NCBI RefSeq assembly: GCF_000745005.1
Contig: NZ_JQNB01000001.1
Span: 930,001 to 994,000, forward strand
Reading direction: 5' to 3'
DNA from: Luteibacter sp. 9135
GTDB taxonomy: Bacteria; Pseudomonadota; Gammaproteobacteria; Xanthomonadales; Rhodanobacteraceae
Length of the DNA stretch: 64,000 bases
In this document: positions 41,675 through 49,643 of the stretch, piece by piece
How positions within the stretch are numbered: the first letter of the stretch is position 1
How the letters are laid out: each line of letters starts with the position of its first letter
Program-made: the position numbers and the translations under genes
Notes under the pieces: model-generated
Database searches by the model: none
Seen by the model: the letters and a program-made list of their open reading frames with translations, nothing else
What the model was told of the DNA's origin: nothing

Positions 41675-42862
41675 CTAGAACATGACCTGCGCACGCACCT
41701 CGACGATATGCGGGTCGATGCGCAGGTCGCGCCGGTCGCTGGTCGCCCGGACATAGTTGCCCTGGAGCTTCAGGTAACGAGTGATGTACCAGTTGGCGCC
41801 GACCGTCCAGTCGTGTTCGCGGCCGCCCATCACCGGGCCGTCGTCCAGGTCCAGCGTGCTGTAACGCACCAGAAGCTCCACGGCGCCCCATGGTCCCTTG
41901 GGCACCACGTCGCCGACGTTGCCGCCGTTGTAGGCGCGTGACTCACCGGTCACGACCCAGCTGCCGAACGTGTACCAGCCGTGCGCGACGTACGCCGGCT
42001 TGTCCACCCGTTTGACGCGAGCGTCGAGGTACTCGCCCTGCACGGACCAGGGGCCGCCGATCCACAGGCCTTCGGCACCGCGCCGATCGACATGGTCGGC
42101 CACGCTGAGCGTGCCGGAGTCGATCAGGCGCTGCGTGATCAAGCCGGCCTCGGGCAGCGCGCGCAACCGTACGTTGGGCGGGGTGTAGCGCCCACGGCCG
42201 TCGGTCGTGCCTTCGGGGGTTTCCCGCGAGAGCGACAGCCCCAGGTGCACGACATCGCCCGGTGCGTTGCGCGGCGTCCAGGCGGCGCGCCCGGCCAGCA
42301 TGCGCCCGTCCAGGTCGCCCTGCAGGTTGCCGCCGTGGTAGTAGCCCAACTGCACCAGGTACTGCTTGCGGGTCAGCGCCCAGTCCACGCCGATACGGCG
42401 ATTCGCGTACACCGCCTGCATCGGCAACGACGGTTCGAGGAACGAGGTGGTACCCGTGCTGGTGTTTCCCTCGAATCCCACCGGCGTCTTCATGAAACCG
42501 ACGCGTACGGCGCCGGCGTCGTCGCCCAGCACGGCCTTGGTCTGCACGCGCAGGAACACGTCCAGCCACGTGCGCGACTGAAAGTCGAACACTGCCGTGG
42601 CGTCGTAGACGCCCTTCTTGCGCACGAAGATGCCGAACTCCTTGCGGCGGTTCGTCTGGGCGTCTTCGTACATCCCCTCGTCGTGTGCGAAGCGATTGAG
42701 GTCGAACTGGTATTTCAACGACAGGCCGATGTCCGTGCCGTCGCCGAGCACCGCATGCGTGGGCCAGTTGCTGCGCCAGTCGTAACTGGCCGCGGTCGGA
42801 TCGGCGGCAGCGGCCCACGCAGGGGCGAGCAGCGCCATCGCACCGATAGCGATCTTCTTCAA
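41675..42862 (-). CDS. OprP/OprO-type porin (Porin_O_P family)
   Basis: This is a 395-aa outer-membrane barrel with signal peptide MKKIAIGAMALLAPAWAAAAD and family blocks LKYQFDLNRFAHDEG, GRK-like FRxRVQTKAVLGDDAGAVRVGFMKTPVGFEG, LPMQAVYANRRIGVDWA, and a final aromatic strand DPHIVEVRAQVMF. Relatives take up phosphate or pyrophosphate; the Arg ladder that fixes specificity cannot be judged by eye. The start codon is TTG (42860-42862), 6 bases behind GGAGG; the nearby ATG reads straight into a stop, so TTG is the only reasonable start. Two stretches here are well conserved but the family is broad. Confidence 0.85.
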   Translation of the reverse strand: MKKIAIGAMALLAPAWAAAADPTAASYDWRSNWPTHAVLGDGTDIGLSLKYQFDLNRFAHDEGMYEDAQTNRRKEFGIFVRKKGVYDATAVFDFQSRTWLDVFLRVQTKAVLGDDAGAVRVGFMKTPVGFEGNTSTGTTSFLEPSLPMQAVYANRRIGVDWALTRKQYLVQLGYYHGGNLQGDLDGRMLAGRAAWTPRNAPGDVVHLGLSLSRETPEGTTDGRGRYTPPNVRLRALPEAGLITQRLIDSGTLSVADHVDRRGAEGLWIGGPWSVQGEYLDARVKRVDKPAYVAHGWYTFGSWVVTGESRAYNGGNVGDVVPKGPWGAVELLVRYSTLDLDDGPVMGGREHDWTVGANWYITRYLKLQGNYVRATSDRRDLRIDPHIVEVRAQVMF

Positions 42863-42972
42863 ACCATGTCCTCCCCAGGCTGCCGTGGGTCACGGCGAGC
42901 TTTATTCATGACGGCACGAGCGGGCTGAGAATCCGCTCAATCTTGCGAAAAGGCAGTGAAGAGGCGCGCGCC

Positions 42973-43749
42973 TCAGCGCTTCAGCCGGATCTCGAACACG
43001 TTCGGCCACCGCTTGCCGGTGACGAACAGGCGATCGTGCGCAGCATCGTAGGCGATGCCGTTGAGCACATCGTCGGCCGGGTCGGCCATGCGGCTGTGGT
43101 CGACCAACCCGCCGAGGTCGATCCATCCGGTGACGTGGCCGGTCTTCGGATCGATACGCGCGATGCGATCGGTCTGCCAGACGTTGGCGAAGATCTCGCC
43201 CTTCACCCATTCCAGCTCGTTGATCATGCGCAGGGGCACGCCATCGGCCGTGACCTCGATGGTGCCGGTCTGTGCCAGCGTGTCCGGGTCGAGCACGCGC
43301 AGGGTGGGTGTGCCGTCGCTCAGGTAAAGGTGCTTCGCGTCACGCGTCAACGCCCACCCCTCGCCGGGGTAGCGGAACGTGCCGAGCGGCGCGAAGGTCT
43401 TGCGATCGTAGATGAAGCCCACGCCGTCACGCCAGGTCAGCTGGAGCAGGCGGTCGCCCGTGATAATGATGCCTTCGCCGAAGTAGCCCGCCGGGGTGTC
43501 CAGCTGCTGCACCACCTTGCCGGTGTCCAGGCGCACCTTGCGCACGCCCGAGCCCATGTATTCCCCCGTGCTTTCGTAGAGGAACCCGCCGTCGTAGAAC
43601 AGCCCTTCGGTAAAGGCCTGCGGATCGTGCGGATACGTGTGCACGACGGTGTAGCGATACACCGGGATATCGGCGGCCGTCGCGGTGCCGCTGAAGGCCA
43701 GCAACGCCGACAGGGCCAGGATGGGCATGCGGTTCGAAAGGGTTCTCAT
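42973..43749 (-). CDS. Glutaminyl-peptide cyclotransferase (plant/bacterial type)
   Basis: This 258-aa exported enzyme converts N-terminal Gln of peptides to pyroglutamate. Signal peptide: RMPILALSALLAFSGTATA. The five-bladed beta-propeller signature is clear: DPQAFTEGLFYDGGFLYESTG, EGWALTRDAKHLYLSDGT, LRMINELEWVKGEIFANVWQTDRI, DVLNGIAYDAAHDRLFVTGK. Length is normal. ATG at 43749 follows GAGGCACATGTC. It is 73 bp downstream of glnA with a strong stem-loop between, so it is likely a separate transcript. In this window it is one of several exported peptide-processing proteins. Confidence 0.9.
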   Translation of the reverse strand: MRTLSNRMPILALSALLAFSGTATAADIPVYRYTVVHTYPHDPQAFTEGLFYDGGFLYESTGEYMGSGVRKVRLDTGKVVQQLDTPAGYFGEGIIITGDRLLQLTWRDGVGFIYDRKTFAPLGTFRYPGEGWALTRDAKHLYLSDGTPTLRVLDPDTLAQTGTIEVTADGVPLRMINELEWVKGEIFANVWQTDRIARIDPKTGHVTGWIDLGGLVDHSRMADPADDVLNGIAYDAAHDRLFVTGKRWPNVFEIRLKR

Positions 43750-43775
43750 GACATGTGCCTCGCGCCAGAACGGAC

Positions 43776-43797
43776 GAGGGGCGCCGAAGCGCCCCTC
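43776..43797 (-). terminator. Hairpin terminator after glnA
   Basis: Perfect 9-base arms (GAGGGGCGC and GCGCCCCTC) close a UUCG tetraloop on the minus-strand RNA, 26 bases past the glnA stop. The T-run is on the other strand, so termination may be Rho-assisted; the stem is very stable. Confidence 0.65.
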
Positions 43798-43822
43798 TTT
43801 CCGGAATGTAACGGCTACGCGA

Positions 43823-45235
43823 TCAGAGCGCGTAGTACATCTGGAATTCCAGCGGGTGGGTGCTGGCGCGGTAGCGGGTCACTTCCTGCATCTTCAGCGC
43901 GATGTAGCTGTCGATGAAGTCGTCGGTGAAGACGCCACCGGCCTTGAGGAAGTCACGATCCTTGTCGAGCGCGGCCAGGGCCTCGTCGAGGCTGGCGCAC
44001 ACCTGCGGGATGTTCTTCTCTTCTTCCGGCGGCAGGTCGTAGAGATCCTTGTCGGCCGGTGCGCCCGGGTCGATCTTGTTCAGGATGCCATCGAGACCGG
44101 CCATCATCAGCACGGTGAAGGTCAGGTAACCCGACTGCATGGGATCCGGGAAGCGAATCTCGATGCGGCGGCCCTTCGGGCTGGACACGTACGGGATACG
44201 GCAGGAGGCCGAGCGGTTGCGCGCCGAGTAGGCCAGCATCACCGGCGCCTCGAAACCCGGGACCAGTCGCTTGTAGCTGTTGGTCGTGGAGTTGGCGAAC
44301 GCGTTGATGGCCTTGGCGTGCTTGAAGATGCCGCCGATGTACCACAGCGCCGTCTGCGACAGGCCGCCGTAGAGGTCGCCCGCGAAGAGGTTTTCGCCGT
44401 TCTTCGACAGCGACTGGTGCACGTGCATGCCGGAGCCGTTGTCGCCGACGATGGGTTTGGGCATGAAGGTGACCGTCTTGCCCTGCTGGTGTGCGACGTT
44501 CTTGATGACGTACTTCATCGTCATCAGTTCGTCGGCCTTCTTCACCAGGGTGTTGAAGCGGGTGCCGATCTCGCACTGGCCGGCATTGGCCACTTCATGG
44601 TGGTGCACTTCGACCACCTGGCCGAGCGATTCCAGCACCTTGCACATGTCCGCACGCAGGTCACCCAGGGTGTCGACCGGGCTGACCGGAAAATAGCCAC
44701 CCTTGACGGCCGGACGGTGGCCGCTGTTGGTGCCGTCGTACTTGTAGCGCGACGACCAGGCCGCTTCTTCCGAGCCGATCTCGTAGAACACGCGGCCCAT
44801 GTCGTTCTGCCAGCGCACCGAGTCGAAGATGAAGAACTCGGGCTCGGGGCCGAAGAAGGCGGTGTCGGCGATGCCGGTGGACTTGAGGAAGGCCTCGCCG
44901 CGCTTGGCGATCGAGCGCGGGTCGCGGCCGTAGGCCTGCATGGTGCTGGGTTCGAGCACGTCGCAATGCAGGATCAGCTGCTTGTGCGCGCTGAATGGAT
45001 CGAGGTGGGCCGTTTCCGGGTCCGGCATCAGCACCATGTCGGATTCGTTGATGCCCTTCCACCCGGCGATCGACGAGCCGTCGAACATCTTGCCGTCTTC
45101 GAAGGTGCCTTCGTCGATGGCATGGGCGGGGAACGTGACGTGGTGGTGCTTGCCGAGCATGTCGGCGAAGCGCAGGTCGACGAACTCGATTTCCTCGTCC
45201 TGGATCAGGTTCAGCACTTTGGAAGCGGCGGACAT
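43823..45235 (-). CDS. glnA: Glutamine synthetase type I (GSI-beta)
   Basis: This 470-aa enzyme makes glutamine from glutamate, ammonia and ATP as a dodecamer in the cytoplasm. It shows [35 protein letters not shown], the catalytic [35 protein letters not shown] (the ATP-binding block), [20 protein letters not shown] and the adenylylation loop DLYDLPPEE with its Tyr, so it should be controlled by GlnE. The start at 45235 follows GAGGTTTGCCC; an ATG two codons upstream is less well spaced. Two adjacent NtrC boxes lie upstream. Confidence 0.97.
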   Translation of the reverse strand: MSAASKVLNLIQDEEIEFVDLRFADMLGKHHHVTFPAHAIDEGTFEDGKMFDGSSIAGWKGINESDMVLMPDPETAHLDPFSAHKQLILHCDVLEPSTMQAYGRDPRSIAKRGEAFLKSTGIADTAFFGPEPEFFIFDSVRWQNDMGRVFYEIGSEEAAWSSRYKYDGTNSGHRPAVKGGYFPVSPVDTLGDLRADMCKVLESLGQVVEVHHHEVANAGQCEIGTRFNTLVKKADELMTMKYVIKNVAHQQGKTVTFMPKPIVGDNGSGMHVHQSLSKNGENLFAGDLYGGLSQTALWYIGGIFKHAKAINAFANSTTNSYKRLVPGFEAPVMLAYSARNRSASCRIPYVSSPKGRRIEIRFPDPMQSGYLTFTVLMMAGLDGILNKIDPGAPADKDLYDLPPEEEKNIPQVCASLDEALAALDKDRDFLKAGGVFTDDFIDSYIALKMQEVTRYRASTHPLEFQMYYAL

Positions 45236-45321
45236 GGGCAAACCTCGGAATGGATGTGGGGTCGGAAGCGATCCGGTTCAGGCCCCGGCATCATAAAACG
45301 CCTGCATGACATCCGCTCACT

Positions 45322-45355
45322 TGCACCAATAAGGTGCATGCACCGATCGATTGCA
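45322..45355. promoter_or_regulatory. Two adjacent NtrC boxes upstream of glnA
   Basis: TGCACC-AATAA-GGTGCA (45322-45338) is a perfect match to the NtrC consensus TGCACC-N5-GGTGCA. A second site, TGCACC-GATCG-ATTGCA (45339-45355), follows without a gap and keeps most of the right half. They lie 87-120 bp upstream of the glnA ATG, an activator distance. A TATGAT -10-like box sits downstream; I found no well-spaced sigma54 promoter. Confidence 0.75.
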
Positions 45356-45472
45356 CCCGCCGGGAGCGGTGCGGGCAGGACGCGACCCGCGGGGGGGCGT
45401 TAGTTTACCCTTTGCGTTCATCATCCCCTTTTGTGGCCCTCCCCCTACCGGGCCGCCGCATGCCGAGCCGCC

Positions 45473-47158
45473 ATGACCAAGAAGAACGATACCGACACCC
45501 CCGACACCGCGCGCCGCCGACTGCTGGGCGGCATGGCCACGACGGGCGCGCTGCTGGCGCTGGGTGGCGTGCAGGACGTAGCGGCTTCCACCACGGGCCG
45601 GAAGAACGCCGCGCCGGCACCGACCGGTGCCGCTCTGGACGCCCTGCTCGAAAAGCACATCGGCAACGTGGTGGTGATCTACGCCGAAAACCGCAGCTTC
45701 AACAACCTGTTCGGCGATTTCCCGGGTTTGCAGCAACCCCTGAGTTCGGTCCCGGCGGAGCGCCTGGTCCAGCGCGATCGCGACGGTACGCCGCTGAAGA
45801 CCCTGCCGCCGATCTGGGACGGTATGGTGCCGCATGAACAGGTGGTCGACCACGCCACGTACAAGATCGGTGAGAAGGACATCACCGGCCTGCCCAATGC
45901 GCCGTGGGCGCTGCATACCGGCGATGGCACACCGCTGCCGCACGGCGTGGTCACGCGCGACCTCGTCCACGCGTTCTACAACAACCAGCTGCAGATCAAC
46001 GGTGGCAGGAACGACGGCTTCGTCGCCTGGGGCGACAACGGCGCGCTGACCATGGGCCGCTACGCCAGCACGCCCGTGCACCTGCGCCTGTGGAACATCG
46101 CCGCGCAGTTCACCCTGTGCGACAACTTCTTCATGGGGGCCTTCGGTGGCTCGTTCCTCAACCACCAGTACCTCGTGGCCGCGCAGCCGCCGTTCTATCC
46201 CGCGGCGGACAAGAGCCCGGCGCAGTTCAATATCGCCGTGACGGAAAGCGGCGACCCGATGGACCCTCGCCTGAAGATGGCCGAGGATTCCCCGAAGAGC
46301 GCGATGGACGGCAAGCCGAAGTTCGCCAACCACAACACGCTCACCCCGGATTTCTGGGCCGTGAACACCATCGGGCCGCCCTACTCGCCCGGCTTCAACG
46401 TGGACCGCAAGCATCCCGAGCTGGCCGATGCCACCAGCGCCAACACGTTGCCGCCGCAGACGCACCGGCACATCGGCGACATGCTGTCCGCGAAGGGCAT
46501 CGACTGGGCCTGGTACGCCGGCGGATTCCAGGCCGCGTTGGACGGCAAGGGCGATGGCAGCGAGTCCAGCTTTCCGCAGACCCCCAATTTCCAGCCGCAC
46601 CACCAGCCACTCAATTACTTCGTATCGCTCGCCCCCGGCACCGACGCGCGCAAGCGCCACCTGCGCGACGGCGGCCTGGGCGAAACGGCGGCAACCAACC
46701 GCTTCCTCGCCGATATCGCCGCCGGCAAGCTGCCGCCCGTGGCGTTCTACAAGCCGCAGGGCAACCTCAACATGCATGCGGGCTACTCCGATGTGGAAGC
46801 CGGCGACCGCCACCTCGCCACGGTCGTGCATGCGTTGCGTAACAGCCCGCAGTGGAAGGACATGCTGGTGGTGATCACCTTCGACGAGAACGGTGGCTGG
46901 TGGGACCACGTGGCGCCTCCGAAGGGCGATCGCTGGGGTCCGGGCACGCGGATTCCCGCGCTGGTCGTCTCGCCCTACGCGAAGAAAGGCCATGTGGAGC
47001 ACACCATCTACGACACCGGCTCCATCGCGCGTTTCCTCACGCGACGTTTCAAACTGGAGAAGCTGCCGGGACTGACGATGCGTGAGAACGCGATGGTCGC
47101 GGCGGGCGGGCCGCCCCCGGGAGACCTGACCGAAACGCTGACCTTCGGCAACGCCTGA
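45473..47158 (+). CDS. Tat-exported AcpA-type acid phosphatase / phospholipase C family
   Basis: This is a 561-aa periplasmic or secreted phosphoesterase. Twin-arginine signal: RRRLLGGMATTGALLALGG at about 15-33. The catalytic fold shows the metal-binding ENRSFNNLFGDFPG near the start of the mature protein, WGDNGALTMGRY, FFMGAFGGSFLNHQYLVA and FDENGGWWDHVAPP plus the PALVVSPYAKKGHVEHTIYDTGS block. Family members are acid phosphatases (Francisella AcpA) and phosphatidylcholine phospholipases C; the shorter length favours the AcpA group. ATG at 45473 was chosen because 14 codons upstream would precede the Tat motif. It is divergent from glnA. Confidence 0.85.
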   Translation: MTKKNDTDTPDTARRRLLGGMATTGALLALGGVQDVAASTTGRKNAAPAPTGAALDALLEKHIGNVVVIYAENRSFNNLFGDFPGLQQPLSSVPAERLVQRDRDGTPLKTLPPIWDGMVPHEQVVDHATYKIGEKDITGLPNAPWALHTGDGTPLPHGVVTRDLVHAFYNNQLQINGGRNDGFVAWGDNGALTMGRYASTPVHLRLWNIAAQFTLCDNFFMGAFGGSFLNHQYLVAAQPPFYPAADKSPAQFNIAVTESGDPMDPRLKMAEDSPKSAMDGKPKFANHNTLTPDFWAVNTIGPPYSPGFNVDRKHPELADATSANTLPPQTHRHIGDMLSAKGIDWAWYAGGFQAALDGKGDGSESSFPQTPNFQPHHQPLNYFVSLAPGTDARKRHLRDGGLGETAATNRFLADIAAGKLPPVAFYKPQGNLNMHAGYSDVEAGDRHLATVVHALRNSPQWKDMLVVITFDENGGWWDHVAPPKGDRWGPGTRIPALVVSPYAKKGHVEHTIYDTGSIARFLTRRFKLEKLPGLTMRENAMVAAGGPPPGDLTETLTFGNA

Positions 47159-47217
47159 GTCTTGTGTTATGGCCGATGCGGCAGCCTGCGGGAACTATCG
47201 TTACGCCCATGGGGCAT

Positions 47218-47234
47218 GTGATCGGATAGATCAC
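47218..47234. promoter_or_regulatory. Small operator-like inverted repeat
   Basis: GTGATC and GATCAC flank GGATA, 106 bp before the small acidic gene at 47340. The TGTGA half resembles Crp/Clp sites but the spacing is wrong for one, so the binder is unknown. Confidence 0.25.
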
Positions 47235-47339
47235 TGATTGTTCTTGCAATTCCAGATGCGTCATGGTTGCGGAGCCCATGGCCTTCGGGGATCGATCGGC
47301 GTAGATGTGGGTAACACCCCACCCAAAGGAGCTCCGCTC

Positions 47340-47561
47340 ATGTCCCCTGATGAAATCACCCCATCCGAAGACGATGACATCGCCGCCAACATCATCGACC
47401 CAAACACTCACGATAAGGAGGATCCTTCCGGGGACGTCAAGAAAACTCCACCTTCCGATTCGACCGACCCGACGCCTCGCGATGAACTGCTCAAGCACGC
47501 GAACCTGTCCCGTCCGGGGCGTGGTTTGTTCAAATCCGACGACGTCCCCCACGACGGCTGA
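47340..47561 (+). CDS. Small acidic hypothetical protein, 73 aa
   Basis: The ATG at 47340 follows AAAGGAGCTCCGCTC, one of the best ribosome sites in the window. The product is hydrophilic, Asp/Glu/Pro/Ser-rich (MSPDEITPSEDDDIAANIID at the start), with a more basic tail (LLKHANLSRPGRGLFKSDD), no hydrophobic segment and no cysteine, so probably disordered and soluble. I recognise no family. The strong Shine-Dalgarno and an even codon pattern argue that it is real. It is followed by a structured region ahead of the second hydrolase gene. Confidence 0.65.
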   Translation: MSPDEITPSEDDDIAANIIDPNTHDKEDPSGDVKKTPPSDSTDPTPRDELLKHANLSRPGRGLFKSDDVPHDG

Positions 47562-47657
47562 CGCGATCGAAGGTTCGGCTTGCTGCGCACGGGATGTTGG
47601 ACCAGGCTTCCACGCGCCAAACGCTGACACCTAGCCGTAGCGATAGCGCATGCGAAA

Positions 47658-47693
47658 GGAAACGGGGCCGCATACACTGCGTGCCCCGTTTCC
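47658..47693 (+). other. Large perfect stem-loop before the second S33-type hydrolase gene
   Basis: GGAAACGGGGC and GCCCCGTTTCC form an 11-bp stem, with a further CGCA/TGCG pairing inside the 14-base loop. It ends 16 bp before the ATG and directly ahead of the AAGGA ribosome site. It may end the small acidic gene's transcript or control translation of the hydrolase. Confidence 0.55.
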
Positions 47694-47709
47694 TCGACAA
47701 GGATGTCGC

Positions 47710-49344
47710 ATGCCATCGTGTTCGCTTGGCGGCCGTATCGCCGCCTGTCTCGTCGTCGTTCTGTTCTCGTCGGCCCAGCCAGCGCCCGCCGCACCCGCAA
47801 ACGACGTGCCGCGTATCGCGTGGCTGCCCTGCGACCCGTCGCTCGTCAAGGAAAACGACCATGAGTTCGATGGCCGCTTGAGTTGTTCACGATTCCTCGC
47901 CCCGCTCGATCACCGCCAGCCCGATGGACGGACGATCGAGGTCGGCGCCATACGCATGGCAGCCCGCGACCGGGCGAACCGCAAGGGCGTACTCTTCGTC
48001 AACATCGGTGGTCCAGGCGGTCATCCGGCCAGCTTGGTGACCGGACTGGTCTCCGCCTTCCAGTCCTGGGACCCACACGATCCCGTGCATGGCATGAAGC
48101 GCGAGCTGGTAGACCGCTACGACATCATCGGCGTCATACCGCGTGGCATGCAGGGCGGCTGGACACTGGATTGCAGCGAGGCCGCCAACACGGTTCACCC
48201 GTTCCTGCCGACCCATCGCGACGACGCACACTGGCGCCAGCTGGTCGCGGATGCACGCGCGTTGGCCAGTGCGTGCATCCGTGCGCCCGAGGCTCGCTAT
48301 ATCAGTACGGAGCAGCACGTCCACGACATGGATTACGTCCGGCGGGCGATCGGCGAGGATCACATCCACTTCTACGGCGCGTCGTACGGCGGAAGGGTCG
48401 GGGCGTGGTACGCCGCGATGTATCCGGATCACATCGGCCGCATGCTGCTGGACTCGAGCATGGTGTTTCCTGCCTCCTTCAGGACAGCGACGTACGCGTC
48501 GATGGACAAGCGCCAGCAGCGATTCGAGACGCAGGTGCTGGCACCGTTACTCGCCGACCCGGTCCGCTTCGGCCAGCCGCCGGATCGTGCTGCGCTTCGC
48601 TGGGCGCCGCATGCGCTGCACCCGGCGGTGAGGCCGCACTGGTACGACATGCTCGACACGCCCCAACACCTGGCCGCCGCGTTGACGATGAGCCGCTGGC
48701 TGGATGAAGACGGATGGCACAGCTGGAAACGCCTCGCCACGCGCATGGCGGCGGAACGCATGAGCACCGACCGCGCCGCGCATGCGGCGCTGCAGGATGC
48801 GGCGTGGGACCTGCTGGCACCCTGGCTTGCTCCGCCGTTGACCACACCGCCCACGTCACCCGAAGACCGGTACGCGCAGTCCACCTACCTCGCCGTGCTG
48901 TGCAACGACGAAACCAACTGGGGAAGCGAGCCGCAGATACGCGCCCGCGCGGACAACGACGCCTTCAAGTATCCCCTGGACAACGGAGTACAGACGTTCG
49001 TCCAACTCGTCTGCGCATCGTGGGGACCGCGTACCTCACGTACTCCCGATCTGGACGTGCTCGCGCAAGGGCAACCCTTCCTGATGCTCCATGCCGAGAA
49101 CGACGTGGCAACGCCGATCGAAGGTGCACGAAACATCACGTTGCCGAAGTATCCCAACGCACGCCTGATCACGGCAACCGGCACGGACCTGCACGGGCTG
49201 TTCGGCCAGACGGGCACCGCATGCATCGAGCACGACGCGGCCCGTTACCTGCTGGACGGTACGTTGCCCATGCACGACCGCCAGGAATCGGTGTGCGCGT
49301 TCGAGCGGCCCGACGATCATCCTGCTTATTACAGCCTCCGCTGA
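47710..49344 (+). CDS. Secreted alpha/beta hydrolase, S33/TAP-like (paralogue 2)
   Basis: This 544-aa protein has signal peptide GGRIAACLVVVLFSSAQPAPA, and the same layout as the gene at 39956: RLSCSRFLAPLDHRQPDGR, oxyanion NIGGPGGHP, RYISTEQHVHDMDYVRR, nucleophile elbow GASYGGRVGAWYAAMYPDH, acid in LMLHAENDVATP, His in DLHGLFGQTG, and a final YLLDGTLP. The start at 47710 follows AAGGATGTCGC; 20 codons upstream are in frame but lie in the stem-loop. Residue identity with paralogue 1 is high around the active site and low elsewhere, indicating an old duplication with likely different peptide substrates. Confidence 0.85.
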   Translation: MPSCSLGGRIAACLVVVLFSSAQPAPAAPANDVPRIAWLPCDPSLVKENDHEFDGRLSCSRFLAPLDHRQPDGRTIEVGAIRMAARDRANRKGVLFVNIGGPGGHPASLVTGLVSAFQSWDPHDPVHGMKRELVDRYDIIGVIPRGMQGGWTLDCSEAANTVHPFLPTHRDDAHWRQLVADARALASACIRAPEARYISTEQHVHDMDYVRRAIGEDHIHFYGASYGGRVGAWYAAMYPDHIGRMLLDSSMVFPASFRTATYASMDKRQQRFETQVLAPLLADPVRFGQPPDRAALRWAPHALHPAVRPHWYDMLDTPQHLAAALTMSRWLDEDGWHSWKRLATRMAAERMSTDRAAHAALQDAAWDLLAPWLAPPLTTPPTSPEDRYAQSTYLAVLCNDETNWGSEPQIRARADNDAFKYPLDNGVQTFVQLVCASWGPRTSRTPDLDVLAQGQPFLMLHAENDVATPIEGARNITLPKYPNARLITATGTDLHGLFGQTGTACIEHDAARYLLDGTLPMHDRQESVCAFERPDDHPAYYSLR

Positions 49345-49643
49345 CGAGCGGGCCGAATTCAACGACGCGCCGATTCGGCATCATCTTGGCTAGATACGGG
49401 CATGCAACGCATTCGTTTTACGGACGGCAGGGACGACCGCGAATCCATAACGCTCCGGACGGCGTGCCACGGAGGCTCCTATCAACACGACAAGGAGTCA
49501 GCCCAGCGTTCATGCCTATTACCTGGATACCTTGACGCGCATCCCCACGACAGATGCCCTGCAATTTCAAGGTAAGCGACCAGAACCGCGAGCGTGTTTC
49601 GACGTTCCCCTGAGACATGCGATGTACGTCGGGCCACGCCGGA
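49345..49643. other. 299-bp intergenic region between convergent genes
   Basis: This lies between the second hydrolase (plus) and emrB (minus). A GCCGAAT/ATTCGGC inverted repeat (49352-49379, 14-base loop) sits just past the hydrolase stop and may end its transcript. Open frames here have no ribosome sites or coding character, and I see no RNA gene. Confidence 0.45.

Noticed and set aside
47218..47234. Crp/Clp site before the small acidic gene
   Set aside because: TGTGA and TCAC(T) are present, but spaced 9 bp rather than 6, so it is not a Crp-type site.
49418..49618. Short open frame in the hydrolase-emrB gap
   Set aside because: No ribosome site, no recognisable domain and random-looking composition.
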